Positions 34,122 through 45,523 of a DNA stretch of 64,000 nucleotides are shown piece by piece (position 1 is the stretch's first letter; every line of letters starts with the position of its first letter). The position numbers and the translations under genes were made by a program. This stretch comes from Viola odorata. Lineage: Eukaryota > Streptophyta > Magnoliopsida > Malpighiales > Violaceae. The stretch lies in the NCBI GenBank assembly GCA_963691705.1, contig OY829542.1:3888188-3952187 (forward strand), in the 5' to 3' direction. Under the pieces are notes generated by a model. That model searched no databases, was not told where the DNA came from, and saw only the letters and a program-made list of their open reading frames with translations.

Positions 34122-34990
34122 AACTAAGTACTCCATAGATGACTTCCAAAACAGTTAAAAACTCCTCTTCTATGATGCCTACTTACAAGGTAATAACTCC
34201 TAGCATTTCATCAATGCATTATATGTAAATAATTAACTCTCAAAGACTACATCTGTATCAACAAAGCCAAGAGAGAATCCAGATTAGATCAGAACAAAGA
34301 CTATGAAGGTACGCATGATTAATTACGTTTGAAAAAATAAAGTTGCGGAAATCAGTATACCACACTATTCTAAAGCCTTAACAGACAAGCCTATTAAGCC
34401 CAAGAAGTACATCATTACAACATAATCCCACCGTTCCTTTTGTTAACCTTAACAGACATACATACTAAACCAAACGCAATGGCATAATAATTTTATTGAA
34501 CTTTTCCTACTTTCTAATAAATATATACACACACATTGCTGTACATAAATAATCCCAACATGATCCCACCGTTCCCTTCATCACATTGCTGTACATAAAT
34601 TATTTTAATCCTAATTTCGTAGAGCAATGGCATAATTCAATAAATTAAATATAAATTCAACTATCAATTAAATAAACCTATCATCTTATTAAAAATATTT
34701 ATAAAAGAAAAATATAAAAATAGTTCAAAACAAATTTATAAAACAGTAAATTCAAGTCATATAAAAGTCAAGATTCATTACATTTTTTTTGTCAGAATAC
34801 AACAATGGGATTCAAGGGAAGCAAAAATCATGGACAAAAAATTAGAAACAAACTCACCAGAAATGCAAGCCTTGGACAGCGGTGGTGGTGAACGGCGGTG
34901 GGGTGGTCACGACGATCTCGCCTGCTTGATCTCGCGTGCACTATGCTGGATTTGGCAATCTAGGTTTAGGTTTTGGAGTTTTGGAGGAAG
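34122..34990. other. MULE right arm
   Basis: AT-rich DNA. On the minus strand a GC-richer piece (34990-34855) ends in TTTCTG|GTGAGTTTG, which resembles a first exon plus donor pointing inward, opposite to the left arm. No protein could be assigned. The arm continues after the Tat element at 50834-50927. Confidence 0.4.
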
Positions 34991-34995
34991 GAGAC

Positions 34996-35525
34996 TGATA
35001 ACAATTGGAATGCTCCTGACGGCAACATTGGGGCTACGGCATCTATCCTGGACAAGTTTCTATACACTTCCCTGAAATGCCAACCTATCGCCTGGGCCAG
35101 CGGAAATTGCCTAGGATGGTCGACTTCAGCGGGGGGGGGGGATCTCATGCGTCTTTACACGCACGACGTCATCCCATCCTAGGAGACTGGAGAATATATC
35201 GCCCCAGATAGGCCTCACTCGATTATCGCCCGCGATGACGTACCTGATATTGCTCGAAACGATATCTTCAGATGATGTCTACCCCTATCGCTGTCAGGTA
35301 TCGCTAATTTCGGTCTATAAATACCCCCACCTTACTAAACAGAAGGTAAGATCGAGATCATCTTGGAGAAACTCTACTACTTTGAAAACTTGAACTGACT
35401 TCAGCATCGGAGTGTCTACGCCGGAGTCCCCCTCCGGCGCTTTGCAGGTACCTCCGACGTCGACCGCCTCCTGTACGACCACCTGTGGCTGCCGTTCCGC
35501 TCAGAAGAGGTCTCGGATCTTATCA
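34996..35525 (+). repeat. 5' LTR of the Tat element
   Basis: TGATAACAATTGGAATGCTCC...GGATCTTATCA. TATA box CTATAAATAC at about 35316. A G-run at 35130-35141 is longer than in the 3' LTR. Confidence 0.93.
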
Positions 35526-35527
35526 AA

Positions 35528-35545
35528 TGGTGCTTTCATTGAGAG
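35528..35545 (+). promoter_or_regulatory. Primer-binding site of the Tat element
   Basis: TGGTGCTTTCATTGAGAG follows the LTR after two bases, beginning TGG as expected for a tRNA 3' end complement. I did not identify the tRNA. Confidence 0.6.
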
Positions 35546-35610
35546 CCTTGGTGTATTAAGTGAGCGTCCTTAATAGCCAAGCTCTGTTCGGTCGGGAGAG
35601 TGGAACGGTT

Positions 35611-38600
35611 ATGACAGCTAGATCGGAGCCGGTCCGATCAACATTCTCTAATATTCCTTTCTCAACACGCAGGCGGTTATTCCCCTTTGCTACTGCTGAT
35701 CTCTCTATGACGTCACAATCGACTATTTCGGGATCTCTGGACCTTTCGGTCGGGATCGCCGGAGTATCTGTCTCTTCGCAGACGGTTATTTCTTCATCAC
35801 AGACTGTGGGATCTGATCTTTATACCCCTCTTTCAGGAGGATTTGTGCCTAATAATAATAATCCCTTTGCTATGGAAATAGCGGCTCTTCGTTCCCGCTT
35901 GGAATATTTGACTGACATGGTCACAAGAATCACGCCTGGCGCTTTTGGATCTAATGTTCCTCCTCGCATCACGTTCACACCATCTATTATTGCTGATCGA
36001 CTTTTGCCCCCGTTGTTTCCAGAAAACTCCCAAATGCCTCTGTCAGCGGGAGATCCCCCGGTTAGTCTTGTACAGCTCACTCAAGGAAGAGTAGAGGCTT
36101 ATGTACCACAAATGCCGCAAGGACTCTATCCCCAGGAAGACAGGCAGCTTGAGGCGTTAAGGAACCGTTGGGCCGGACGGAGGGAAGGAACAAACAGGAG
36201 TTTATCTCCCGAATACAGTGAAAGATCCAGTAGCAGGAGGTATCGAAGTCGTTCGCCCAGAAGTCGCAGTCGGTCTCCCAGGCGACATCATACCCCTGAA
36301 CCTCGAGAAAGGGGGCGACAAGGGGACATATCTCCCCCACGTCATGCGCGTGAGATTCTTGATGATACCTCTGGACATCCTTTCAGTCGTCGCGTAAGGC
36401 GACATAGGGTCAGTAGGCGAGTGAAGCTTCCCGCTGATACTTACGATGGTACTAAAGATCCTATTTCGCACATTAATAAAGTGAAGGACTTCGTTCAGTT
36501 TCAGACCCACAGTGATGCAGCTTTGTGTCAGATATTCGTCATGACCTTATCAGGAGTGGCACGACTCTGGTTTGAAGGTCTTCCTAGTGGATCCATTGGT
36601 AATTTTACACAGCTAGAATCTAAATTTCGGAGTAGATTTAGTACGGCAATTCCCATTCGGAAATCTGCCGCGGCGTTATTTGACATACAACGGAAGCCTC
36701 AAGAGACTTTAAAAGAATTTCTCAGCCGATTCGATCTGGAAATGTCGTTAACGCCGGGTGTCACTATCGATTTCGCCATAGAAGCTCTGAAAAGAAATTG
36801 CCATTACGGGAAGCTGAAAGAGGCTTTAATGGTGGATCCTCCAATATCTCTGGACGCATTAAGACTCAAGGCCTACAACTACGCAAAAATGGAAGAAGAA
36901 GAGAACAGAGATAGAACATTTAATATGCCACCTGGGGCACCTCACATCCCCGCCGCTCCTGCGAATCCTCTGATCGATGATCGCTACATTGACGATTACG
37001 CCCGACGAAAAGATCATATTCCAAAAACCTCGGATAGGCAGAAAGGAAATTCTTCGAAAGGAAAACAAGGTGATTCCCCTCATCAGCGTCAAGGGAACGC
37101 TCATAAAAATCGGGCGTATGATCCAGACTTTCCTTCCCTGAACGTACCAAGAGCCGAGATCCTGGCGATAGCAGAACACCGAAATCTTCCTATCTGTTAT
37201 CCAGCACCCACGAAACCTGGAGTGCTCTTGGGCAAAAGAGAAAATGCCTACTGTAAATTCCATAAAGCTAGGGGACATTCCACCGAGGTTTGTAGAGAAT
37301 TGAAGTGGGCGATAGAACGCTTGGTGGAAGAAGGATATTTGGGAGAATTCGCGACTCAAGTGAGGGAAGATGCCCGAAATAATCCTGTAAGAAGAGCGAC
37401 AGACGAACGACCAAGACCCCCTCGGGTCCCACAGCCCGATAGCGCTCCGGAAGGAAAGGGTGAGGAAAATTTCGCGATAGATGGCGATGACATCCCGATG
37501 ATTAACATCATAGCGGGAGGGATCCCCTATACAGATGAATCAGAACAGTCGATGGTGGCGAAAGGAGAAAAGCGTACGCGAGAGGGTATGACAAAGAAAG
37601 GTGGAGCGATAGGCATACTTGATCGCATGATCTTATCCTTTTCAGAAGAGGACGAAAAAGGCGTTATCTATCCTCATAATGACGCCCTGGTAGTCACACC
37701 TATTATTGCCAGTCATGGGATAAGAAGGACTCTTGTTGACAACGGGAGTGCTGTCAACCTCTTTTCGCTGGAAGCTTACAATCTCCTGAAACGCCCCAAT
37801 AATGAGCTAACGCCTAGTAAGAGACCCATAGTCGGGGTGGATGGGACTCCTATCCCGGTCACGGGGATAATCACCTTACCCGTATACTTCCGAGAAGACA
37901 CCTTCAAACGATCAGAGAATCTGTTGTTCCTTGTTGTGGACTTGAATCTGCCTTATAACGTCATACTCGGACGGCCTTTCCTCAACCGCTTCGGAGCGGC
38001 GATATCACAAAAACATTTAAAGATGAAATACCCTTCCTGGGATGGAGTGGTGTCGATAAAAGGCGATCAGAAATTAGCCGCGGAATGCTATTCGCTCATG
38101 ACTCAGAAGAGTTGTGATAAATATGTGTGTGTAGCGGCTGACCCTTATGAGCAGGGTGATGAAAAGCGCGCTCAGCCCCTTGACAAGATGATATCTGTGC
38201 CGGTGATAGGCAAAGAGGAGACCAGTTTCCTGGTAAGCGAAAAGCTCAACCCGGCGGAAAGCCTTCAACTGGCACGGTTGTTGAACAAGTGCCAAGGAAA
38301 TTTCGCGTGGAAACACGCCGATATGCCAGGTATATCGCGAGAAATAGCCGAGCATAGGCTTAACGTTGACCCTAACGCTAGGCCAGTCCAACAGAAACGA
38401 CGGGCGTTCTCTACTGAAAAGGCGTCAGCCGTAGAAAAGGAAGTTGCCAAGCTCCTTAACGCGGGTTTCATTCGCGAAGTACAGTATCCCACTTGGTTAG
38501 CCAACCCGATTCTTGTTCCTAAGCCCAATGGAGATTGGCGTATGTGTATTGACTTCACCGATTTGAACGATGCTTGTCCTAAGGATTGCTACCCGCTCCC

Positions 38601-41481
38601 TCGCATAGATCAGTTGGTTGACCAAACTGCCGGGTACGCGTATCTAAGCTCGTTGGACGCCAACTCCGGATATCATCAAATCCCTATGGCTCTGGAGGAT
38701 GAGGAGAAGACTGCTTTCCTTACTCCTAAAGCCACGTATTGTTATACAACGATGCCATTTGGGCTGAAGAACGCGGGAGCCACGTTTCAACGATTGGCCA
38801 ATAAAATTTTTGAGGAACAAATAGGGAGAAACGTGGAAGCATACGTTGATGACATACTGGTGAAGAGCGCTAATTTTCAGAATCACCTACGGGATCTAAA
38901 GGAAGTTCTTGATGTAATGAAAAAATATCGCATGAAGCTAAACCCCCGAAAGTGCATGTTTGCATTTCAGACGGGTAAATTCTTGGGCTACGTGGTTAGC
39001 CAGAAAGGTATCCAGCCTAATCCTTCCAAGGTTAAAGCCATACATGACATGATATCGCCAAGAACCGTTAAGGAAGTACAAAGACTGGCAGGGCGCGTCA
39101 TCGCCCTAGGACGGTTCATCTCCAAGCAAGGAGAAAAGTGCCTCCCCTTCTTTAAAGTCATACGCCAGAAAGCCACGTTTGGGTGGACCCCGGAATGTGA
39201 ACAAGCGTTCATGGACTTGAAAGAATATTTATCATCTGATTTATTATTGACAAGGCCTGAGGCAGGCGATACCTTATACTTGTACTTGGGCGCAGCGGAC
39301 GAAGTGGTCAGTGCCGTCCTCGTTCGAGATGATAACCACTCTCATCGCCCAGTGTATTTTGTGAGTCACGTCCTAAAGGACGCGGAATTGCGATATGCCC
39401 GAATTGAAAAAATAGCGTTCGCCCTCATACAGGTCGCCCGTAAGATGGACCGATACTTCCAGTCTTATCCTATCATTGTGCTTACAGACCAGCCCTTGAA
39501 GAGGATATTTCGAAAGCCTGAATCTTCAGGCAGAATGCTGATCTGGGCACTAGAACTCGAGCAGTATGGTTTAAGGTACCAGTCCCGACCATCCGTAAAG
39601 GCCCAGGTCCTGGCTGACTTCATAGCGGAATGTACCTTCACGGAGGACCCTCTGAGTGGTGTACCTGAAGCGGAATGGAATGATATGGATCTCCCATTCC
39701 CTGAAACATATACGGACCTTTGGATCGTTCATGTGGACGGAGCCAAAAACCAAGAATTGGCGGGGGCCGGAATCTTCATAAACGGGCCGCACGATATGCG
39801 GATACGGTATGCTATCCGAATCTTACAACCTTTGTCCAATAACGCAGCCGAATATGAGGCGTTGCTAGCTGGACTCAGAATATGGCGAGAGTTTTCTTCT
39901 AAAGGGAGGCGCGATACTGGCCAGACAAGAGACCTGCGTCTGAAAATTTGTGGGGACTCCAAATTAATAATTGACCAGGTCTCAGGACACTCTCAGGCCC
40001 GAGAACCTATCATGGTGCAGTACCTCGCTAAGGTAACGCGAGAGTTAACGGAGATAAAGAAAGAGGGCATGCAAATCAGCTTCGAGCACGTTCCTAGAGA
40101 GGAAAACGCTGAAGCCGATTACCTTGCCAAGCTGGCCGCAAACCCGGAAGCATCAATACCAAAGGGTATTTATTATCGTGAGCTATCGGTGCTATCCTTC
40201 ATGGAGGAACAAGCCTCCTTATGTGTGAATGAGCTTGAGAATGATTGGCGAATTCCAGTAATAAAGTACTTAAAGCACGAAGAGCTACCTGAAGGTAACG
40301 CTGAAAAGATGAAAGTGCTGAAACAGGCTGCTCGCTGCACGTACTATGACGGGGAGCTTATTCGGAGATTTTTTTCTCACCCCGCCGCCAAATGTATAAC
40401 TGAACAAGAGGGTCTTCACACCCTGCGTGAAATCCATGAAGAGATATGCGGAATGCACGTGTCGGGCGGCACCATGGCGGCACAAGTTTTCAGATCAGGA
40501 TTCTACTGGCCCACCATACGAAGGGATTGCCACAATTACGTGCAAACTTGTCCCAAGTGTCAGGAATTCACCAAAATTCCTCGACGTCCAGCCACTGAAA
40601 TATCTGAAATTATCGCCCCTTGTCCTTTCGCCAAATGGGGGATTGATATCCTGGGTCCATTTCCAAAGGCGAGATCCCAACTGAAATTTGTAATAGTGGC
40701 TGTGGACTATTTTACGAAGTGGGCGGAAGCTGAAGCGGTTGCCACGATCACAGCAGAAAAAACATGGCATTTTTTCAAACACCAAGTCATCATGAGATTC
40801 GGGGTGCCTTGTATCCTTGTCAGCGATAACGGGACCCAGTTCACTAGCCAATTCTTCAAAGACCAATGCTCGGAATTTGGGATTGAGCAGCGATTTTCTT
40901 CCGTGGCTCACCCACAAACCAACGGACAGGCAGAAGTAACTAATAGGAGCATCCTCAGTGGTATCAAGAAAAACCTGGAGGGGTCTAAAAAGAAGTGGGC
41001 TGACGAGCTGCCATATGTGATGTGGGCATACCGCATGACTGTGAAAACTAGCACTGGAGAAATGCCTTTCGCGTTGGCTTTCGGAACTGAAGCCGTAACG
41101 CCAGTGGAAATCGGGGCCATGAGCTTACGGGTGGCTCACTTTCGTGAGGAACTAAATGAGGAACGGTTACGTGCTAACCTGGACGCGTTACCAGAGGTTC
41201 GAGAAGAAGTCCTTCTGAAAATGCAGTATTATAAATGAAAAATGGCCCGTTATCATAACAGGCATGTGAAAGAGCGATTGCTGAAAATTGGTGACCTGGT
41301 GCTCCGAGACCGGCGAGCGGCTGGACAGCGAATGGGGAAACTTAGCCCTAACTGGGAAGGACCATATCGCGTCACCCACATTGTGGGGAGAGGAGCCTAT
41401 CGCCTGGAGACACTTGACGGTACACCCCTATCCAACTCTTGGAATATCGCTCGTTTGAAATTATATTACTCTAGAGTTTAA
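35611..41481 (+). CDS. Tat gag-pro-pol polyprotein, one in-frame TGA
   Basis: About 1956 codons from ATG 35611; the frame is also open upstream to 35560. Order: Ser/Arg-rich N-terminus; capsid (DTYDGTKDPISHINKVKDF, VARLWFEGLP, 36430-36900); an unusual knuckle C-KF-H-KARG-H-STEV-C (37250-37295); protease with LVDNGSAVNLFS (37733); RT with YVDD (38840-38855); gypsy RNase H (39270-39520); archaeal-type RNase H starting WIVHVDGAKNQELAGAG with NNAAEYEAL, CGDSKLIIDQVSG and EENAEADYLAKLA (39720-40150); integrase zinc finger and D-D-E (GIDILGPFP, VSDNGTQF, NGQAEVTNRS). A TGA at 41236-41238 interrupts it just before KMARYHNRHVKERL; the tail to 41481 (SPNWEGPYRV, LYYSRV) is in the same frame. All catalytic residues are present. 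The stop is probably a recent mutation, though read-through cannot be excluded. Confidence 0.93.
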
Positions 41482-42578
41482 TTTTATCTGCACTATTTGG
41501 ATTATAACAACCCTAACCGTGGCTAACGCTCGATGTGAGAGTTTTCGTGGGTTTGTGGTTGCTTTTGTGCAGATAAAAATGGGGATACCCTGGGAGTGAA
41601 AAGTCCTATCCTTGTGATGGTCGGTCTTGATCAGATGGCCCACTAAGTGAGGGCACGACCCAGTGTATCCTTGATTAGCGTCGGATCGAAAAATCCTTGA
41701 CGCTCCCGGGGGTGAAAAGTCCTATCCTTGTGATGACCGATCTTGATCAGATGGCTCACTAAGTGAGGGCACCGCCCGGAATCTTTGGGAGTGAAAAGTT
41801 CTTCTTGTGCTGGCCGTTCTCGTGGAGACGGTACATCAAGACAAGACACGTCCCAAAGAAATAGAAACTCTGTTTAGAAACAAGAATCCTATCTTAACGG
41901 TCGGGCTAGTATAGCTAAACCATTAAGAAAGGACACGGTTCTAAACAAGAGGTCAACGCCTAAAAGTGAAAATTCCTAGCCTTGTGAAAGTCTTGATCCG
42001 ACTGCTCATGAGATGAGGCACTTTTGAGGCCGATCGAGAGATAAGGGAAACGTGGAGAATCGCGTAATTCCAGTTAGTAACCGGATGAGTAATCCCTGGC
42101 GAAGTATAGAATTGAGGGGAAACGCGATTCGAAACGGGTTCCGTGATAAAGCCCTATGACGGCAGCGGAAAGGCTCCTACGGGTAAATCACTCTCTCTCA
42201 AAACTCGTTTTGTTACTGATGATCTACAATTAGAAATGTGCAGAATACTCCCGAACAGCGGAAGGAGTGGTGGTCATGATACCGATAAGCTTATCGAAAG
42301 GCCTACCCGATATAGACCTTAGTCATTTTGGTGGAAATACTAAGGGTTTGTTCGACAAAGTAAGCACACTATGAGGATAAGTCAACCTCAGTGATAAAAG
42401 AAGTCTCGCGAGGAGACGAATACAAAGGAAGAACAGTGATAAGAGATTGCTTAGATATATTAAAGGCATCTCAAGGATTTACAAAGATCCAGTGTTCAAA
42501 ATGATTATGCCGTAGGCATAAAAGACAAAAACTAGGCGATGTTTATCGCTAGAAGGAACGGCAAAGTGCCATGACATA
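41482..42578 (+). other. Tat spacer after pol with tandem repeats
   Basis: It contains two clear copies and two degenerate copies of a block reading GTGAAAAGTCCTATCCTTGT...GATCAGATGGC.CACTAAGTG (41596-41650, 41715-41775, partials near 41790 and 41965). No sense-strand gene is seen. The antisense gene A ends at its right edge. Confidence 0.7.
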
Positions 42579-44914
42579 TCAGCTCTCGGGGATTCTTCGT
42601 TTCCAACCCGCGGCCTTGGCTTGGCGATAGCCTGCCTCATGGATATGGGCAGATTTCTGTAGAAAGGCTTTCGCAACCTCTTCGCCCTTGTAGGCATCTA
42701 CCCCGTGGATTTCCTCGAAACACTTAACCAGAACACTGGCAGTCTGTTCGGCATGCCACCAGCTCATATCGGCTGACTCTTCCGCCAAAGCCGCCTTCTC
42801 CTTCTCCAAAGCTGACTTCTCATTTTCCAAAGCAGTCACTTTGGCCTGCTCCTCTGCCAAAGTTTTTTCCAGCGCGGAATGCCGTTTCTGTAGATCCTGA
42901 TGATCTAGTATAACTCTGGAACGCTCATCCAGCACCTTTTTCTTATCATTCCGCTCTTGGGATAGCTCCGCTGAGACGGAACGAAGGGTAGCAAGTTGAT
43001 GCTTCACCTCCTCAGCCCAATAATGGAATTTTATCATACTGGAGAAGAGGCCAGTGCGGAGGGAGTTCGCCTTGTCGTCATCAGCCAGAGAAAGAAAGGT
43101 CTCCCGTTCCGCAGATGACGCTAGAATCTGAGAAGCCAGCAGGGCAAAAACCTCATCTGAACCATCGCCCCCGATAGCTGCCAAGCCACGGGCACGGAAA
43201 TCAAATAATTCAACTTGATGGGTCACTTCGCCAACCCCATTTAGCGGGCAAAGATCTGCCGCAAAATTAAAAGTGCTTCTGCCTTCACCATAGCGTTGCC
43301 GCCAAGGAACGCCTGAAGGAGTGAAAGCCAGGGGGGCGGGAGCGCGAACCTGTGAGGAAGAACTGCCCGGAGCCAGGAAAACACCATGAGGCTGATAGCC
43401 CGCGAAATCCTGCAGGACGTCCTGATAGCCTAAATGAGAGGGAAATGAATGGATAGGCCCGCCAAAGGAATTGGGCGAAGAGCCAAAAGGGTCAGCACCA
43501 CCCAGATTCCCCAAAACTTCCGTAGAATGTCCACGTGGAGGAACCATGGCAGAATCAAGAGCATTGACAGGGTCACCCTCCCTCGCGACGTTAGAAGAGG
43601 ATATGTTTTCACCCTCGCCCTCTATCCGGGCCCTCTTTGAGGCGCCCGTCAGCACATAGGTCAGATCCATATCGCCTGAGGGAATGGGAGCAGTAACTAC
43701 AACAGTTTCCTACAAAGGAAAGGAAGATAAATCAGATAGCGATAAATATCGATGCGCAACGTATCGCGATTAAAAACACGCTTACGGTAGCAGTGTTGGA
43801 AGGAGGAGGTGCCTCCGAAAAACCCGCAGCGTCGGGAGAAGGAGTAAGAGTGGCGATACTCCGCGTTCTTTTCTTCTTTTTTCCTCTGGCAATGGCCTTA
43901 GGGGCCTGAGAAGACGAAGGAGCAGCAACGGTCACGATGGGCACACCTTTAGGAATGTCAGTATTCCCTTCACCCACAGAAGAAGAGGATACTTGAGCGA
44001 GATTCGCAGAAGTAGCCGGTAACTCAGAAGGAGTATCAGTGGCTTCCGAAGCAGCTCTCTCCCTGTCTTCCCTGTCCTGAGCTCTCTTTAAACGCCTTCT
44101 TACACTCTCTGGTCTGTAAGCAGGATCCGTCGCTGCAAAACCACAAAATGATGTCAGCGTTAGTATCAACGAGGAAAGGAAAAAGAGTAACGTGATACTC
44201 ACGCCTAACACAATCTTGAATGGCCGTTCTACAGGCCGTAAGTCGAATGTGAACGCTAATCTCCAGTTGGAGTAAGGTGTCCAACCATCCTTGTTCACGA
44301 GCGGGAAGTGTCCCTGGCCGACTCCAAATGCCATCTTGGACGTCCTGGTTAAACCCAGAGCGCCACTCGGGACCAGGAGCGTCAGGAAGATCCACCAGAA
44401 AGAACTCCTTTTTCCAAGCCTCGACAGAAGACTCGATATGGAGTAATTTCCAAGTAAAAGACTTGAGAGAATCATCGTCAAAGCGGGGCGATATGGTTAT
44501 CACACCCCGACACTTCATCAATTTGAAAAGGGATCTAAGCAACAAAAGAGAAGGGGAAGTAATCCCCTTATATCTACAAAGTTCCAAGAAGGCATAAACA
44601 CAGCAATATGCATTTGGGGCTAACTGGGCAGGATTAAAATTGCCAACAATAAGCAAATCTTTGACGAAAGGATCGATAGGGAGCCGGAAACCATAGCGAA
44701 ACATCTGGGCGTATAAGACCCTACGATTGCCGGCCAGAACGCTGTTCAAACGTACTGACCCAGGGGCGACTATGGCTTGGTAGCCATCAGGAATAACGGC
44801 ACCGTGAGTGGCCAAGTGCTCCCGGAGAATGGCCTCGGTAGTAATAACACTAACTGTGGTATCTATTTTCTTCTCGTCTATGGATTTTGACTCAGAACGG
44901 CGAGTCTTTGCCAT
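42579..44914 (-). CDS. Antisense gene A: three exons, 729 codons, intact
   Basis: Proposed exons on the minus strand: 44914-44203, 44132-43786 and 43709-42579. Introns are GTGAGT...GCAG and GTAAGC...TGTAG; phases fit and total 2190 nt, giving 729 residues plus TGA with no internal stop. Residues 1-235 (ILREHLATHGAVIPDGYQ, FRYGFRLPIDPFVKDLLIV, LAPNAYCCVYAFLELCR) resemble the domain annotated in plants as putative gypsy-type transposon (Pfam PF04195, from memory). The middle is basic and Ser/Pro-rich with a KKKKR run, a likely nuclear signal. The C-terminal third is a long coiled coil ending near WWHAEQTASVLVKCFEEI. A TATA-like TTATAAAC lies about 170 bp upstream (45085). Function unknown. Confidence 0.82.
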
Positions 44915-45523
44915 GGCAGAAGCAAAGAAATAGAAATCGAGAAGATGAAGGAAAGGAGAAGAAAGTACCTTTAAGAGGAAAGAACTTCGAAAGCCTGAGT
45001 AGAGGTAAGAAGAACAAGACGGCGGGGAAATAATATCAGAAAGGGGAGTGAAAAAGAAAAGGGAAGAAATAAAGATGGTTTATAACCCTAGTAATTAAAA
45101 GGAAACGGCAAATGCTACAGTCGTTGTGTTGGAGCGGAATGAGGGATAAGACTCAAGCAATGAGTACAACTCTAGAGAAGCACAACAAACATTTCGATTT
45201 TGTCAAAAGTTCTAAACAAAGGTGAAGAGGCAGAAGAAACGGACACATGTGCCTAGACCATCATGACTTTTCCCGTGCACTGACGGAAGGGTCGCGAGCA
45301 ATAAATGCTCTGAAAAGTAGATGTGACTTTCTGAAAAACAAAGGCGATATTACAAGAAAGGAAATGACGAAAGACGACGTTAATTAAAAGGCAGCCCTCA
45401 AGACAACGCGAGAAAGCGAAATAAACAAGATATCGCCCAAACGGCAAAGTACTGATATCGCCGCGCGATATGGCATTATTACAAGACATGAAAAACAAAT
45501 AGTAAGGTCCTTTAATGGATCAA
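44915..45523 (-). other. Spacer and promoter of antisense gene A
   Basis: On the minus strand GGGTTATAAACC (about 45085) is the best TATA candidate. The far part is the 3' region of gene B. No gene is seen. Confidence 0.5.
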
